Below, piece after piece: positions 34,238 through 46,790 of a stretch of 64,000 bases of DNA. Both the position numbers and the translations under genes were made by a program. Under the pieces are notes generated by a model, which made no database searches, had not been told where the DNA came from, and worked only from the letters and a program-made list of their open reading frames with translations. Source of the stretch: Gnetum montanum (Eukaryota; Streptophyta; Gnetopsida; Gnetales; Gnetaceae); NCBI GenBank assembly GCA_015680685.1, contig MNCI01004531.1:180740-244739 (forward strand), given 5' to 3'. Numbering within the stretch: position 1 is the stretch's first letter; each line of letters starts with the position of its first letter.

Positions 34238-35446
34238 ATGATGTATATCAACTTGTCCTGCAACCAAAACATATGGCAAAACAACATGAAGACTCAAAGT
34301 ATTATTTCAACAAGGTGTATGATACTAGTAAATAGAAATGATTCAAAGGAAAATCCAAGAATGAGACTGAAATTTGTAACATACAATGTGCTTGCAAGAT
34401 CCTTAGTGAGTGAGAAATAATAACCGCTCTGTCTACCATGGGCCTTGGATTAGTATGAATGTCAATACCCATGCATTTAGCAATGTTACAAGATTTGGTT
34501 GCTGATTTTTTATGCTTACAAGAAGTCTTTTCATGGGAATCTCTATATCAATTCCAACTAGATTTGGAAAAGATGGGATACAAAAGTATTTATAAACATA
34601 AAGGTTCTTATGGAAGTTCTCCTTTTTAGCCATATACATTAGCCTATTGTAGAAATCATAACATGGATGGTTGTGTGATCTTTTATAAAGAAGAAAGGTT
34701 TGAATTAGTACAAAGATTTGAATGGAGTTTAGAAAATATGATTTTTTTAAATTCTAGAATTTCAAGTGATGGGAAAGAAAGAACAGTTAAGATTTCGAAA
34801 AAATCCAATAGCCTTAGCAATGATTCTAAAAGTCCATCTATCAAGAAGATGTGTATGCATGGTTAACACACATTTGGTTGCTAGATCAACACATTTAGAT
34901 GTTATACTATGTCAAGGATCATACTTGATTAAGAAAATAGAAGAAATTTTAAAGAATAAGTTATTCCTAAGTTATACCAATCTAGTGCCAGTTGTCCTTT
35001 GTGGAGATTTCAATGCAAAATTTGGAAGTGATGTTTAGTAATTCTTAAAATATGTATGTGTAAAGGAATCCTTGGAAGATGAACCTAATTTGAAGAAGAT
35101 ATTTCCTCAATTCAACATGCAATTCCATTGGGCAATGCATATTCTACTTATTTTGAATCTTTAGTAGATAAAACAAATCTAGGATTTTAGGAGCAGATGA
35201 TGTTGATGGATAATACTCATTAAGAATCATAGCTTACCAATTACTCTACTATGATTAATAAGGATGGATCAACAACATTCTTCATTGAGACTCTAGATTA
35301 TATTTGGTACAATGTTTGATTCTTCCAAGTTACCAAGTTACTAGAGTTGATTTCTAAAAAAGAAGTTAAGAAGAATCAAGATCAAGCCTTGTCATCCCAA
35401 TCAAGACCATCTAATGATATACCACTTATTGTAGAATTATAATTAC
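34238..35446 (+). pseudogene. CCR4-like deadenylase (endonuclease/exonuclease/phosphatase fold) pseudogene
   Basis: A dead copy of a host gene of the CCR4/nocturnin-type 3' exonuclease family, which shortens mRNA poly(A) tails. Landmarks in order: LKFVTYNVLARSLVSE (34362-34415), ADFLCLQEVFSWESLYQF (about 34502), LEKMGYKSIYKHKGSYG, DGCVIFYKEERFELVQRFEW (34666), VCMVNTHLVARSTHLD (34847), PVVLCGDFNAKFGSD (34988), FFIETLDYIWYN (35280) and ALSSQSRPSNDIPLIVEL (35390). These cover the catalytic Asn, Glu, Asp-Gly and GDFN blocks. The final SDH motif is altered to SND, so the catalytic His is gone. Segments change frame and carry stops. The domain appears without obvious introns, which would suit a processed copy, but no poly(A) remnant was found. 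Confidence 0.8.
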
Positions 35447-36398
35447 ATTCATCAATTCATAAAGTTGATCAAGATAAGGAAGTATCTCACCCTTACTTTT
35501 ATTTATAATCTTTTATTTTAAATTTTAATTAGATAAGTAAAATATCTAAGGTAATGGAAGTTAGAAATAAAGAATTTTCCCTACCTTCACTTGGATAACT
35601 GGATCTAGTTAGGACTAGTGATTGGTGGTTGGTAGATCTTTAATTTACCTCTTATCATTATCTTATAAAATGAAGTAAGTAAAAATAATGTAATATTAAA
35701 TTTTCCATATAATTCTTCTCACACATATCTTGTTTGCAAAATAAGCAAGAAACAACTTTAAGTTCAAAGGAGAAATCAAATTATTGAAGCACAGAATCAT
35801 AATAGAAAGCATTGGAGTTGGAAAAAGATAGTGAATGTAGACTCATTCAGGAACGAAGATAGATTAACACATCCCCATTTCCAAATAATGGTGGTACCTA
35901 ATGAAGATGGTGCCTCATCACAACAAGTGTTATTATTATCGTAGTAAGACCTGAAAGGGTAGTTGTAATTAAGACCCAAAAGGGCATGTTATAATAATAA
36001 ACATGTCTCTTAAGGTAACCTTTGGGGGTTTTACCTAAGGTCTTTATACTTAAGGTTAAAGGTTGTGCTAACATGGAGTGGCAGAGCTAGTAAGCCAAGT
36101 TACAAGAGCTAGGTGAAGTGGGATAGGAAGTGGACTGGCCATCCCTTCTATCTAAGTTATAAGCCTAACTATGGATGCAATGTTGGATTGCCTCTAAGAG
36201 ATAGATGCAAAAGGAAGAAAACCCCAAGGAACACTCTCAGAGCATGATTCGAATACACTATTCCATATCAATAAACCATTCTTTTCTTTCTCTTCATGCA
36301 TTTTTCTGTTATTTCCTTTATACATAATGTTGAATGTTAAATATATTTCACATTTCATATATCGCCTTCATATGCATAATGTCTAATATATCGTATAT
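35447..36398. other. No recognisable gene
   Basis: Nothing coding recognised. The sequence links the deadenylase pseudogene to the Gypsy protease region. It may contain the middle of the element's gag in unrecognisable form. Confidence 0.35.
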
Positions 36399-37310
36399 TT
36401 GATGTTTGTCATGATATCTAGGAACAAGATGTCACACCAAGTCAAACAATCCCTTAAGCAAACAAATACAACTCTAAGCTTGTATGACTTGATCATGACT
36501 TCCACCACACATCATGAGGCATTATTCAAAATGTTGACTTTCATCCCCCTTAGTGAGGACATCCCTATTAATAAGGAATCCATCCACACAGTGATGTTTC
36601 CTCCCTCACCAAGTGAGGAGAAGTCAACACCATTAGTATTTTGCAATAGCAAAAATAAGGTTAATCCCCAAAATGGCAAAGTAACTAAGGCCCCACTATT
36701 CATAACCATACATGTAGAGTAGTTTAAAGTGCATTGGTGCATGTTAATGATGGAGTTGCAACTAATGTCATCCCATGCACCATCATTGAACACTTGGGCT
36801 TAACCGAGCAAGTACAACCGACAACCATCATAGCTCTTAAGTCCTTCAATGGATCTAGGGCTACTGTCAAGGGATCTATCTTATTGAACTTCATGGTAGG
36901 GAAGTAATTCCTCATTTCCATCAATTTCTTGGTGGTGGAGAAGATGCTAGGGTTCAATTGTATCTTGGGAAGACCTTGGTTGACTCAATTATGAGCTATT
37001 TCCCCATCCATTCACCATTAAATTCACCTTCCTTATGAGGGAGATGATATCATCATCCATGGTGATAATGTGGTTCCCCCAACTATCAACAATTTCAACA
37101 TAGAGTATGGGTCTAAAATGGAGCTTGAGGAGGAAACTCCTAGCCATGAAGTCCATCAACCCAAAAGAGAGCAATAGCCAAAGAATAATGATGATAAGCA
37201 ATGACATGCATTATAGGATTAACTCCCTTTTAGCATTATTAGTGAAGGTGATGGTGAATATAAGCTTATGTAGAGTAGGCCTTATTCATTCCCTAATCTT
37301 TTAAAGATTA
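36399..37310 (+). pseudogene. Tat-like Gypsy gag-protease junction and protease
   Basis: An open frame (36399-36722) encodes the linker SLYDLIMTSTTHHEALFKML and PLSEDIPINKESIHTVMF. After a frame change near 36725 comes the aspartic protease: VHVNDGVATNVIPCTIIEHL, SFNGSRATVKGSILLNFMVG, then FNCILGRPWLTQL (about 36950). The catalytic triad region reads NDG. A GDDIIIHGDN segment near 37045 matches the usual stretch after Tat proteases. The same linker and protease occur on the minus strand at 56.2-55.6 kb, also with NDG. Confidence 0.75.
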
Positions 37311-37602
37311 GGAAGAATCTACACAAGTGAAGTACATCTTACCCTTTCTATCCCATTCCCTTATGACTAGATGCACTAATAGCCATGTAGCCTAACCTTT
37401 CTTTATTTATTTGTTATACCTTTTTATGCACTTCATTTTACTCTTTATGCATGTAGCCTAAGTTTCTACTTTCATTTGCATTTTTACAATGTTTCTTTTT
37501 CTTTACTTTTACTCATGTTATAAACATCAAGAAAGCCTTAAAAACATTAAAACACGAGATCACCAAAAGATATATAGATTTCTCTTTAACAAAGGCTTGT
37601 TA

Positions 37603-37912
37603 TGACCTGAAACTAGCATCATAGTTCCCTAAGACTCTAAACTAGCAGTATGGCCCACCATGGCCTTAAACTGGCAACTGAAATCCTATAACATAGTTTG
37701 CTAAGACTCTAAACTGGCAATATGACCTACCATGACTTTAAACTAGCAATGAAAATCCTATAACATAGTCTACTAAGACTCTAAACTAGCAATATGGCCC
37801 ACCATGGCCTTAAACTAGCAACGACAATCCTATAACATAGTCCACTAAGACTTTAAACTAACAAGATAATATGATCTACACCCACCATGGCCTAAAACTA
37901 GAAAACATCTCT
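37603..37912 (+). repeat. 72-bp tandem repeat (ACTAGCAA/GGCCCACCATGG type), about four copies
   Basis: CCTATAACATAG recurs at 37685, about 37757 and about 37829, a period of 72. Each unit contains CTAAGACTCTAAACTAGCAA and GGCCCACCATGGCCTTAAAC. An earlier, more diverged unit starts near 37603. Related scattered units occur at 46.84-47.19 kb and, inverted, at 55.13-55.26 kb. Confidence 0.8.
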
Positions 37913-38194
37913 TTTATTATATCATATTTCCTTTTCTTTAGCCTATTATCACATTAATTAGTAATTTAATTTTATAATAAGAAGTCATTAATATAGCCAT
38001 CCATACCATTTATAACACTCCAACTATAGATATATAGCCAAAAATGAAACCAAAAATCTAAATTTAAAATTCCACAACATACATAGCCCTAGCCACACTA
38101 TATGGCAAAAATTCCAAAAAATAATAATAGTCATAAGTCTTGGCTAACAATAGCCATCAACATGAAAATAAAAATAGATAGCCAACATGCTAGA

Positions 38195-41100
38195 CTAAGA
38201 TGATGGAGGCTACTGAGAGGCATCTAGAGGAGGAAGTGGTGGGTCATTTCCACCCTTGCTACTAGGGCCACCAATGTCTCCTAATTTCTAAAATACAATA
38301 ACACGTAGCCAATTAGTGACCCATAACCAAAACCATGACTTAAAATAAAAAACTAAAATATAACACATAAAATGCATCAAACCTGAGGAGATTTTAGCTC
38401 CATAACTTCCAGGGGTAGATGTGTAAGGCCTTCTTCCAAACAATGAAGGATCTAGTCCTTCATCATGTTGACCTAGTCAACATCCCCAACATCAATGCTA
38501 GAAAATATGTTAGTCCTATCTATAGTAGTCCAAGTGGGAGGCTCCCAAGTAGTAGTAGCCTTAGAGGTCTCACTTGCAATAGTAGTAATCTAAGGAGTAG
38601 GGGATTTTTCCATCATGAGAGTACTCTCAAAGAGCTGATAAGCACTCTCTGCCTAGATCCCTTAGATGGATAGCTCTCTCTTGCACTATTCAACAAACTC
38701 CACCTTAAGAAACTTGAGATAGGCACCATGATCTATCTTGTACTATCACTAGTGTGCCTTTTGTTTCTTACCCCACTTTAGGACCTAAGCACGGTGTTCT
38801 GTCCAATCCTCAACCTTTTGGGAGATGATGTCCATCTGCATCTTGTGTTTTTCCATCTCTTGTAAGATTGCTACTTTGTCCAAAATGGTATGCCAATGGT
38901 AGGCCCACGTGATCTCCTTGGTTTGTCATTCCCCTAAGTTAGCCACTTGGGCTTCCATAAAGTCCTTATGGTATTGGAGATCTCTAATCATCTCCTCCTA
39001 CCATTGAGTCTTCTCCCTTAAGGCCACAACTTCCTTTGATTGGAATTCGTTGGACCTCTCTAACTCTCATGAAGTTTTTGCACACAACATTGCTAGATCA
39101 ATAGCAGTCTTATATAACTTCAAGGGCACAGTAGATATAGCAAAGGAAAGCTTAAGCAAGGAGTCAATCTCCATGTCTTGATTTGGGTTCCACTCCATTG
39201 AAGGGACTACACAAGCATAAAATACAATCATAAATATAATGTACAATCTAAGATGGCCATAACATTAGCACAACCTATGATATAGCCAAATGACCAAGGC
39301 ATATAAAAAAAAGTCCTTACCTATCTTGGGTGCAACTTGTTACAACTAGTTAATGATTTCCTTAGCCACCCCATGCATGAACTCCACCTTGTTTGGGGTC
39401 TCTACCCATGGTTTCACACAAAACTTAGGGACAACGACTTGCACTGGTGGCTCAAGAACTACTATAAGGATAACAATCATCGAATGGTTAAGATGAAAAC
39501 CAAAATTAGATAATAGGATATGACAAAAGTGTTAAGACATGAGCATACCTGGCTTTTTCTCTTCCTCCTCTAGGATGACAATGGGGGATGTACTCGACAC
39601 TACCTCACTGAATAAGGCATCTGGATCATTTATATCTACATTAACAAATCCTTTAACCTCAGGCTGTAAGAGTGCCTCTTCTACAAGCCTTTGTACTTTC
39701 TCTATAGTAGCTTGAATTGCCAGAACTTAACACTAAAACCATAGCACATACAAAACTAATTGGCACATGAAACCATAATATAACCTTAACTCTCAAAAGA
39801 AAACAAAATAGATAATCCTAGATAAAGCATACCTATGATTGCCTACTATGAAGGCTTAAGCTTAAACTTAAGCTTTTTTTAGGGTAGGTTGTTCTAATGT
39901 TGGTGGTGTTTCCTCCATGTCCCTCTTGAGTTTCTCTCTAGATATCCCTTCAACATTCCTACATCATCATTTTGCCTCTAGGATGCTTACTAGAAACATT
40001 AGAGTCTCCTTGCCATCTATGCTATGAGGGGACTCACACCACCTACAATCAAGATCCTTCGTAATGATGAACAACAAATCATCCATCCCCTCTAGTGGGT
40101 TCTAGGCCTACATCATTAGATAAATGTGCTTTATCCAAGGCCTAGAAAGCTAGCTTGGTTCTTGGGTGACCCATCACTTATTCCTCCACACCACTAGAAA
40201 CTCCCTAAACATCTTTAAATAGCTCACAAAGAATGTAAAATACATGTGGATTATTATAGAGGTATCAACATAGAGTCTAAGGATCTCCTCCTAAAGCCTA
40301 ATGGCCAAAGTAACCACCCAATTGAACTTGGTGCCATCTATCATGACCATCTTAAAGGTCCACCCCTACATGATGCCAATCACCTTCTTTTGTGATAATA
40401 GTTTGGAAATGCATGAGACTTACACAAAGGATATGATTCCTTTACATTAGGGTTCATGAAGCTATCCATGAAAACTCTAGAGTGGCCCATGTTGGCACCA
40501 AGCCACTCCAAAACTTCCTCATGGTGGTTTGATTCCTTTACTATTTTGGTGGGACACAAAACAAGTTATGAAAGAGGCCCTCATTAATGCCCATGTTAAC
40601 CTTGACACCCTGAATGATGATGCTAAAATGATCAACCACCTCATTAAAGGAGGTAATCACATGCAACATCTCCTCAATAGGGATGAAAGCAATAAGTGCC
40701 ATGAATAGATCGAGCAAACATGAATGCTTGATGTTTACTTTGATGTATCTAGGCACCTCATCAAACTTTAGTGTGAGGATCTTCTCATTATGAATTGAAA
40801 GTGATGTGGTGACATCAACAAAGGTGGAATGTCTTGCAAAGAAAAAAACTAAATAGTTGGCATCAACATAGGCACATTTAAAGCAATAGAACACTTAGAT
40901 TTTCATGATCATAAAGCATTAAATGTTATAACTTTTATTTTATCTTTTCTCTTATTCTTTAGTATGGTTTGAGTAGAGGTCCCAGTAGTAATGGTCTAGT
41001 CCACAGAGCTCTTGGAGCCTACCCACTAGTTGTGGTTCATCCATTCATCCTTACACTTCTTGTATAAAAGGTTGAACCTCATGGTGTATTCATCAAAATC

Positions 41101-43452
41101 CCCTCTCAATAGTTTATATACAATAGTTCTCATTTAGGGGCATTTGGTGAATTTATCTAGGGTAGTTTGAGCCACTGCCAAGGGTTTATTATTAATGATC
41201 AAGCCTTGATCATTGACTTTGTACCTATAAGAATTTCATAAAACCAATGGAGTTAGAAAAGGTAGTTTAGCTAATAAAGCCAAAAGACATGAAAACATCA
41301 TGGTAACCATGCTTACCACTATAGATGATACATGGTGTCAAGTAGGTTCTAGAACAATGTATGGGCTTTATGTGCCACCATTAGAGTATTATTAGCATTA
41401 TACTACCTATACTTTGGCATCGTCCAGATCTTTGTGAGGTAGCATGGACTAATTGTGTTTGCTGCTCCCCCTACTATCTTAGAAGATAGGTTATCATTAA
41501 TAAACTTGGAAACCAAGCTATATGCTTGAGACAACAGTGTCTCCACTATGGCCCTAGCCACATTTGTAGACAAGTGTGACCACATGATCACACTAAAATT
41601 TTGTAGGATGTAGGTAAGGAATTCTTTTGTCCCAAGCCAAAACCACAATGATACCTTCTCTAGAGGCATGTCAGGGAGTGGAGTGTTGGCCTTGGGGTGG
41701 TCAATGTACCATAAATTTCCCACCAACTCAACAATGATGAAAATGGACCTCAAGTAGACCCTACATGAAGCAAAGAAAAAACATTATGATTAATTATAAT
41801 TTCTTAAGAAGTTTGGAAAAACATCCTAGTCGAGGGTGAAATTAGCCCCTGTAAGAAGCTTTAAGGTGTTCATTACATTTTGCTTAAGAAATTCTACAAA
41901 ACCCATCATTACAACCTTTCATAGCCTTTTTCTTCATAGCCAAAACTTCATAACCAAAATTAAGCCTTAGTCTAAACTATGCATAAACTTAGAAAAAGCA
42001 TAAAAACTTACAAAAAACATATAGTCATAGTAAAAATCTTGTTAAAAATTGTAATAACCTTCACTTTTCTTTAAAAAAATTTAAAACATAAGTTTTACTT
42101 TTTTACAAGAAAAACTACAAATATCAATCACATCTATCTCCAAAGGGTTAAAGTGCCACAACCAAGATTTAACCTTATGCACATAATTTAGCAAAGAAAT
42201 TCATTAAAAATTCATCTAAGCTCTAATTTTAGTAATTCCACCATGGAAAGCATCTTGAAATTGTGAAATTTATAGCCATGAACATTACAACTAGAGATAC
42301 ACGATCATTTTTACATAAAACATAGACAAATCTAGTAGAAACCATAGTCGTCACCATTAACCTCTTTTTGCACAATGTTGGTAAAAAATTTGCTAAAAAT
42401 TCATTTGATTCCAAATAGAGTGATTCTACCATCCTTTGAAAGCTTACATTCAGACCTACATACCCATATTCAAAGAAAATTTAAAACCCTTTCCATTTAT
42501 TTAGAAAAAATTCATTAATTTGGGCAAACATCTAAAAATGGCACAAACCTCCTCTTGACATAGGTTTAATAAAATAAATCATTAAAAATTAGTTTCAAGA
42601 CCAATTAGAGTGATTTTACCTCCATTAGAAAGCTAAAGCCAAGATCTACCCAACCATAACAAAAAAATAGCCAAAACCCTTGCCATTTTCTTTAAAACAA
42701 TTCATCAACATACATGAAATTTTGAAAATGACATTAAAAAAAACCTAACTACATGACCTTAGAAAAATAGCCATAACTTCATCATCTCAAAGCCAAATTG
42801 AACAAAAAAATAGCCATAGGAAAGATTAAACAAAGGCTACAAAGCCATTACATCAAACGTTAAAAATATTAGACATTATCATAAGAAAAAATACAAAACA
42901 ATTCTTGCTTTTTTCATGTAGAAAAGCTAAAACCCAAATTAACATAGCCTTAGAAAACATAGCAAAAATAGCAAAAATGATTAATATCCATTAGAAAAAA
43001 CACAAAAATAAATGATAGAACTTAGTTGAAATTTAATTTTGACAAATCCTTTGGCCTAAATCTGACAAAAATGGCCCTACCCCCAAATTTTGGCAAAAAG
43101 CATGAAAACAACAAGCTTAACTCTAAAAATCAAATCTACTAAGGTCAAAACAATGAAACAGCCATAGATCTACATATAAATGGAAAAAATAAGAGGTAGG
43201 ATTTTTTCAAAATTTTATTTTTCATCATCTATCAACATTGATCTGAGAAAATTAGCCCCACACATGGTAAGATAAACAAGAAAAATGGCTAGAAAGTAGA
43301 ATAAAAATGGGTAGAACTACCTACCTTGGGGTAGCAACAAATGACACCTAGATAGAGATAGGCCTAGCTAGTCCTTGTAGATCCCTCACATGCTCATCTA
43401 CCATTTGAATCTCTAGATTTCAGTTCTTTCCTCCATGTTGTTTAGGCACCAT
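38195..43452 (-). pseudogene. Decayed multi-exon antisense gene inside the Gypsy complex
   Basis: Minus-strand exons inferred from open frame and GT-AG borders: exon 1 43452-43325 (ATG; MVPKQHGGKN; donor AAG/GTAGGT), exon 2 41762-41407, exon 3 from 41224, exon 4 about 40832-39833, exon 5 39725-39549, exon 6 39471-39321, exon 7 39206-38383, exon 8 38287-38195 (stop TAG). Joins 2-3, 5-6, 6-7 and 7-8 keep the frame; 1-2 is off by one as drawn and 3-4 is unclear. Introns 2 and 4-7 are 182, 107, 77, 114 and 95 bases. Exon 2 reads VELVGNLWYIDHP; exon 5 IEKVQRLVEEALLQPEV. Exon 7 (274 codons) is coiled-coil-like: KVAILQEMEKHKMQMDIISQ. Exon 8 is Gly/Pro-rich. Exon 7 has 13 in-frame stops but no indel. 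I recognise no family. Tat-lineage elements are known to carry antisense extra ORFs, normally between integrase and the 3' LTR. Confidence 0.7.
41763..43324 (-). other. Long first intron or unassigned spacer of the antisense gene
   Basis: 1.56 kb between the donor after exon 1 and the acceptor before exon 2 (polypyrimidine TTTTTTCTTTGCTTCATGTAG). On the plus strand it is A-rich with repeated AGCCAAAACC- and CATTAAAAATT-like phrases. It may hide a further small exon, since exons 1 and 2 do not join in frame. Confidence 0.4.
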
Positions 43453-43699
43453 GACAAGCTCAACATTAGAAGTAGTTAGAATCTATGAAGGATGAAGGTT
43501 CAACACTCGCTATAAGGAAGATGGGAGGCTTCCACACTAAGGATAGGTTGTTTCTACCACAAAAATCTCTTCCAAATATCTCCTCAAATGTGTAGTTTTT
43601 AAGATTATAAATTATGATAAAAACATTACAAAATTTGACAATATAAACTACATCTAAAACTAAACACCCATCTTTAAACTTTAGTTGCTAATTTAGTGC

Positions 43700-46600
43700 A
43701 CCAAAACTCAAAGTGCACTAAAGTGTGATGGAGGAAAAGTCTCTTCCATGCTAAGATTGATGGGATTTAAGCTCTAAATTCAAAATTTTAAATTTTTGAA
43801 TTATGGGCCTCACCATATGCCTTTACTTTTACCCAAAAATTACATCAATGCTGAGTTTTAATCCCTTAAGCATCTAAAGCCATAACCAAACCTTAACTAC
43901 CATGCATCCACACTAGAGATATCATATCCAATGTAGATACATGTCTCCCATTTCAAAAAACCATTGAAACATAACTATTTTTCCATTTTTAGTAGCTACA
44001 ACCTACCTTTTCAAACCCAAGCTTTCAAAAGGGGCTTGGACATGGATGAAACTAAAAAACTTGGGTTTCCATGCTAGGGTAATACTGCCTAGTGTGAAAG
44101 AAGGGGGGGTAACATCCATTATTTTCCCTAAGATCTATCTATCATAAGTTTGACCCCTAAAGTGGGCCCACATGACCTAGAACCCCTCCAAGCACCCCTA
44201 GTAGCCCTAAAGCCTCACCAAACCTAGTCAAAAATGGCTAAAACATTGGGCTTTGGTAGTTCCATACTTGGGGAGGCTTCATCCATGCTGAGTATCTTAT
44301 TCCTAGTGTGGATGGATGGGGAAAAGCCAAAAATGATTTGAATTGACTGCCTAGTAGCCATTTCTCAAAGCTTGGTGACCCCTAAACCCTGTTAGAATCC
44401 TCTAGAGCTTCCAAAGGCCTTAAAAGTAATCAAAGATGATAGAAAACTACCATCCCCACCCATCCATATTTCAGCAATCTTGCTCAGCATGGATGGAATG
44501 GGGAAGCCAAAACTATTAGATTTTGCATGTAGTTTAACTTCCAGAAGCTATCAGACTTCTGGAAGTTACCTAAAACAACTCAAACTTATCCCCCTTGGGT
44601 TCTTTACACTGAGGAGAATCCCATCCATGCTGAGCATCCTAACCCCAATGTGGATAGAGGGGGAGCCTGAAAACCCATTCATACCTCTCAAAATGGCCAA
44701 ATGTCTACCCTAGGCATCAATAATCAATACCAAAAACCTAATGGACATGCATGCATGACCAAAACTATCAAAAATAGCAAAAGGTAGAGTGCCTTGGTTC
44801 CTTCATGCTAAAAGCCACCTCTTCCATGCTAGCTAGCATGGAAGAAAGGGATGAACTTTTGGGGTATTCCAAAAAGCACTTAGAGACATTAAATAGAAGC
44901 CAAAAACCCTAGTATATGTGTCAAAACCTTGTTTGCACATCTTGAGACCTTTCGACTCTCTAAAAACGATCATAGGTAGCTAAAAACCATTTTCCCCCAA
45001 TATTCCATGCTAAGCATGAGAATCCTAGCATGGAAGAAAGGAAGAAACATCAAAAATCATTTCATATCCATTAAAATGATCATATTTTGATACTAGCTTG
45101 TAGCAATCAACAATAGCAACCTCGAAGACCTACATGCATGTCTGGAAACATCAAAACTTGGTACAAAGTAGGGTTCCCTACTTCCTCCATGCTGAGGGCT
45201 CCCTCTTCCACACTCGCCAACATGAAAGAAAGGGGAAAACTTTGGGAGGACTCCAAAATGGCCTCTAAAAACCTCAAAAAAACATCGTACAACCTTACAT
45301 GAGCTCTAAGACTAGTTTCACACCTTCCAGAGCCCTCAAACCTTGACAAAGTCACAAAAGATTATCAAAAAGCCTCTTCTCCAATCTTCTAGATTAAGCA
45401 TACTATCCCCAATCTAGAAAGATAGGGAAAGCTCAAAAACCACTTTGCAAACCTTCAAATTGACCAGTTTCAACCCTAAACCCTAGTCCTCGACCTTGGG
45501 AATCCTAGAAGCACACATTCATGGTCGATCAAGGCCAAAACTAGCCTAAGATTTATGGTTCATCGTTGCCAGAAACCCTCTTCTTCAAGTTGGTCAACAT
45601 GAAATCTAAATGGAGACTCATTTTGGGCTCATAAACACCTTAGAATGACATCAAATAACCTTATATGCACTCTAGAACCCTATCAGTAGCTATTAGAGCC
45701 TTCAAACCTTAGAAAATTAATCCTAAATGATCAAAAAGCTATTCATCCAAGTCCTCCATGTTGAGCATCCCATCTCCAATGTGGAAAAGGGGTGAAAGCC
45801 TAAAAGACACATAGCAATACTCAAAACTGCCAAATTTTGACATGAAACCCTAGCCCTTGGCCCTAGCAACTCTAGAAGATGACATGCACAGTTGATTGTG
45901 ACCTAAATTGGCCTAGATATGGGATTCTTGCTTCATCCATGTTGGAGGGGATTCCCTCCATATTGGGAAACATGGAAATAGGTGGTGAAGGATACCTTTC
46001 CACTTTTGGTGACAAGATGACACTCACAAAAGCTAAAGATCTACATTGGAAAAGCCAAGGACCTCATAAAATTGAGATTTTTCTTATTTGACCTTATCTT
46101 GATTTTGAAAATCCATTCCCCCCAATCTTCCATGCTAGAATAACTCCCTTAGTGTGGAAATAGGGAAAAGATCTTAGGTACCCTTGAAGGACCTCTAAAC
46201 ATCCCCAAAATTATTTAGAAACTTACAGAATCATGATTTACAATCCTAAGGGCTTGGAAACTAGATCAATGTGCCCTTAAACCATCTTGGGATCATGAAA
46301 CAAGTGTTCCCCCGTTATTCCACATTGGGAATGCTATGCTTAATGTGAAAAAAGGAGGAAAAGTCATTTTGACATGTTTTGATACCCAAAATTGACTCTA
46401 CTAGTCCCAAAATAAAGGTAGAAGATGCACAACTCCCATATCTAAGTTTCAGCTACTTGTTTGACCATGTTTGATCCTATTTTGACTTGGATCATGGCTC
46501 TCCATGCTAAACCCCCTCTTTTCCACATTAGTCACTATGGAAATAGGGAGGGGGTGGGTGGGGGATTGCAAAACCTACCTTTTAACCTTTACAAGCCTTT

Positions 46601-46790
46601 GGAACATCCAATTTTGATAGATTTGCCCCTGAACTACCTTAGGGAGATCCTAAGACCTTAATTTTAGATCTCTAGATGCTCCAAATTTTAATTTTCCTAG
46701 TTTCCACACTAAGGGTCCCTTCTTCTATGCTAGCCAATGTGGAAATAAGGGGTGCCCAATGTGGAAGCTTTAAAACTCTCAATCTTCATG
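43700..46790 (+). repeat. Satellite-like array: about 188-bp half-units in 378-bp pairs
   Basis: A core resembling CCATGCTGAGCATCC...CCAATGTGGA recurs at about 44284, 44470, 44624, 44803, 45005, 45187, 45389, 45560, 45756, 45937, 46130, 46320, 46502 and 46695. Steps lie mostly between 171 and 202 bases. Alternate units are more alike (44624/45005/45389/45756 against 44803/45187/45560/45937, steps 367-384), so the array is built of dimers. Each core is an imperfect inverted repeat around CCATGCT/AGCATGG. More diverged cores begin near 43745 and 44070. There is no coding capacity. Plant Tat/Ogre elements often carry such hypervariable tandem repeats, but usually after integrase. Confidence 0.8.

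Noticed and set aside
38419-38673. 84-codon plus-strand ORF
   Set aside because: Shadow of exon 7 of the antisense gene, which has the coherent coding frame on the other strand.
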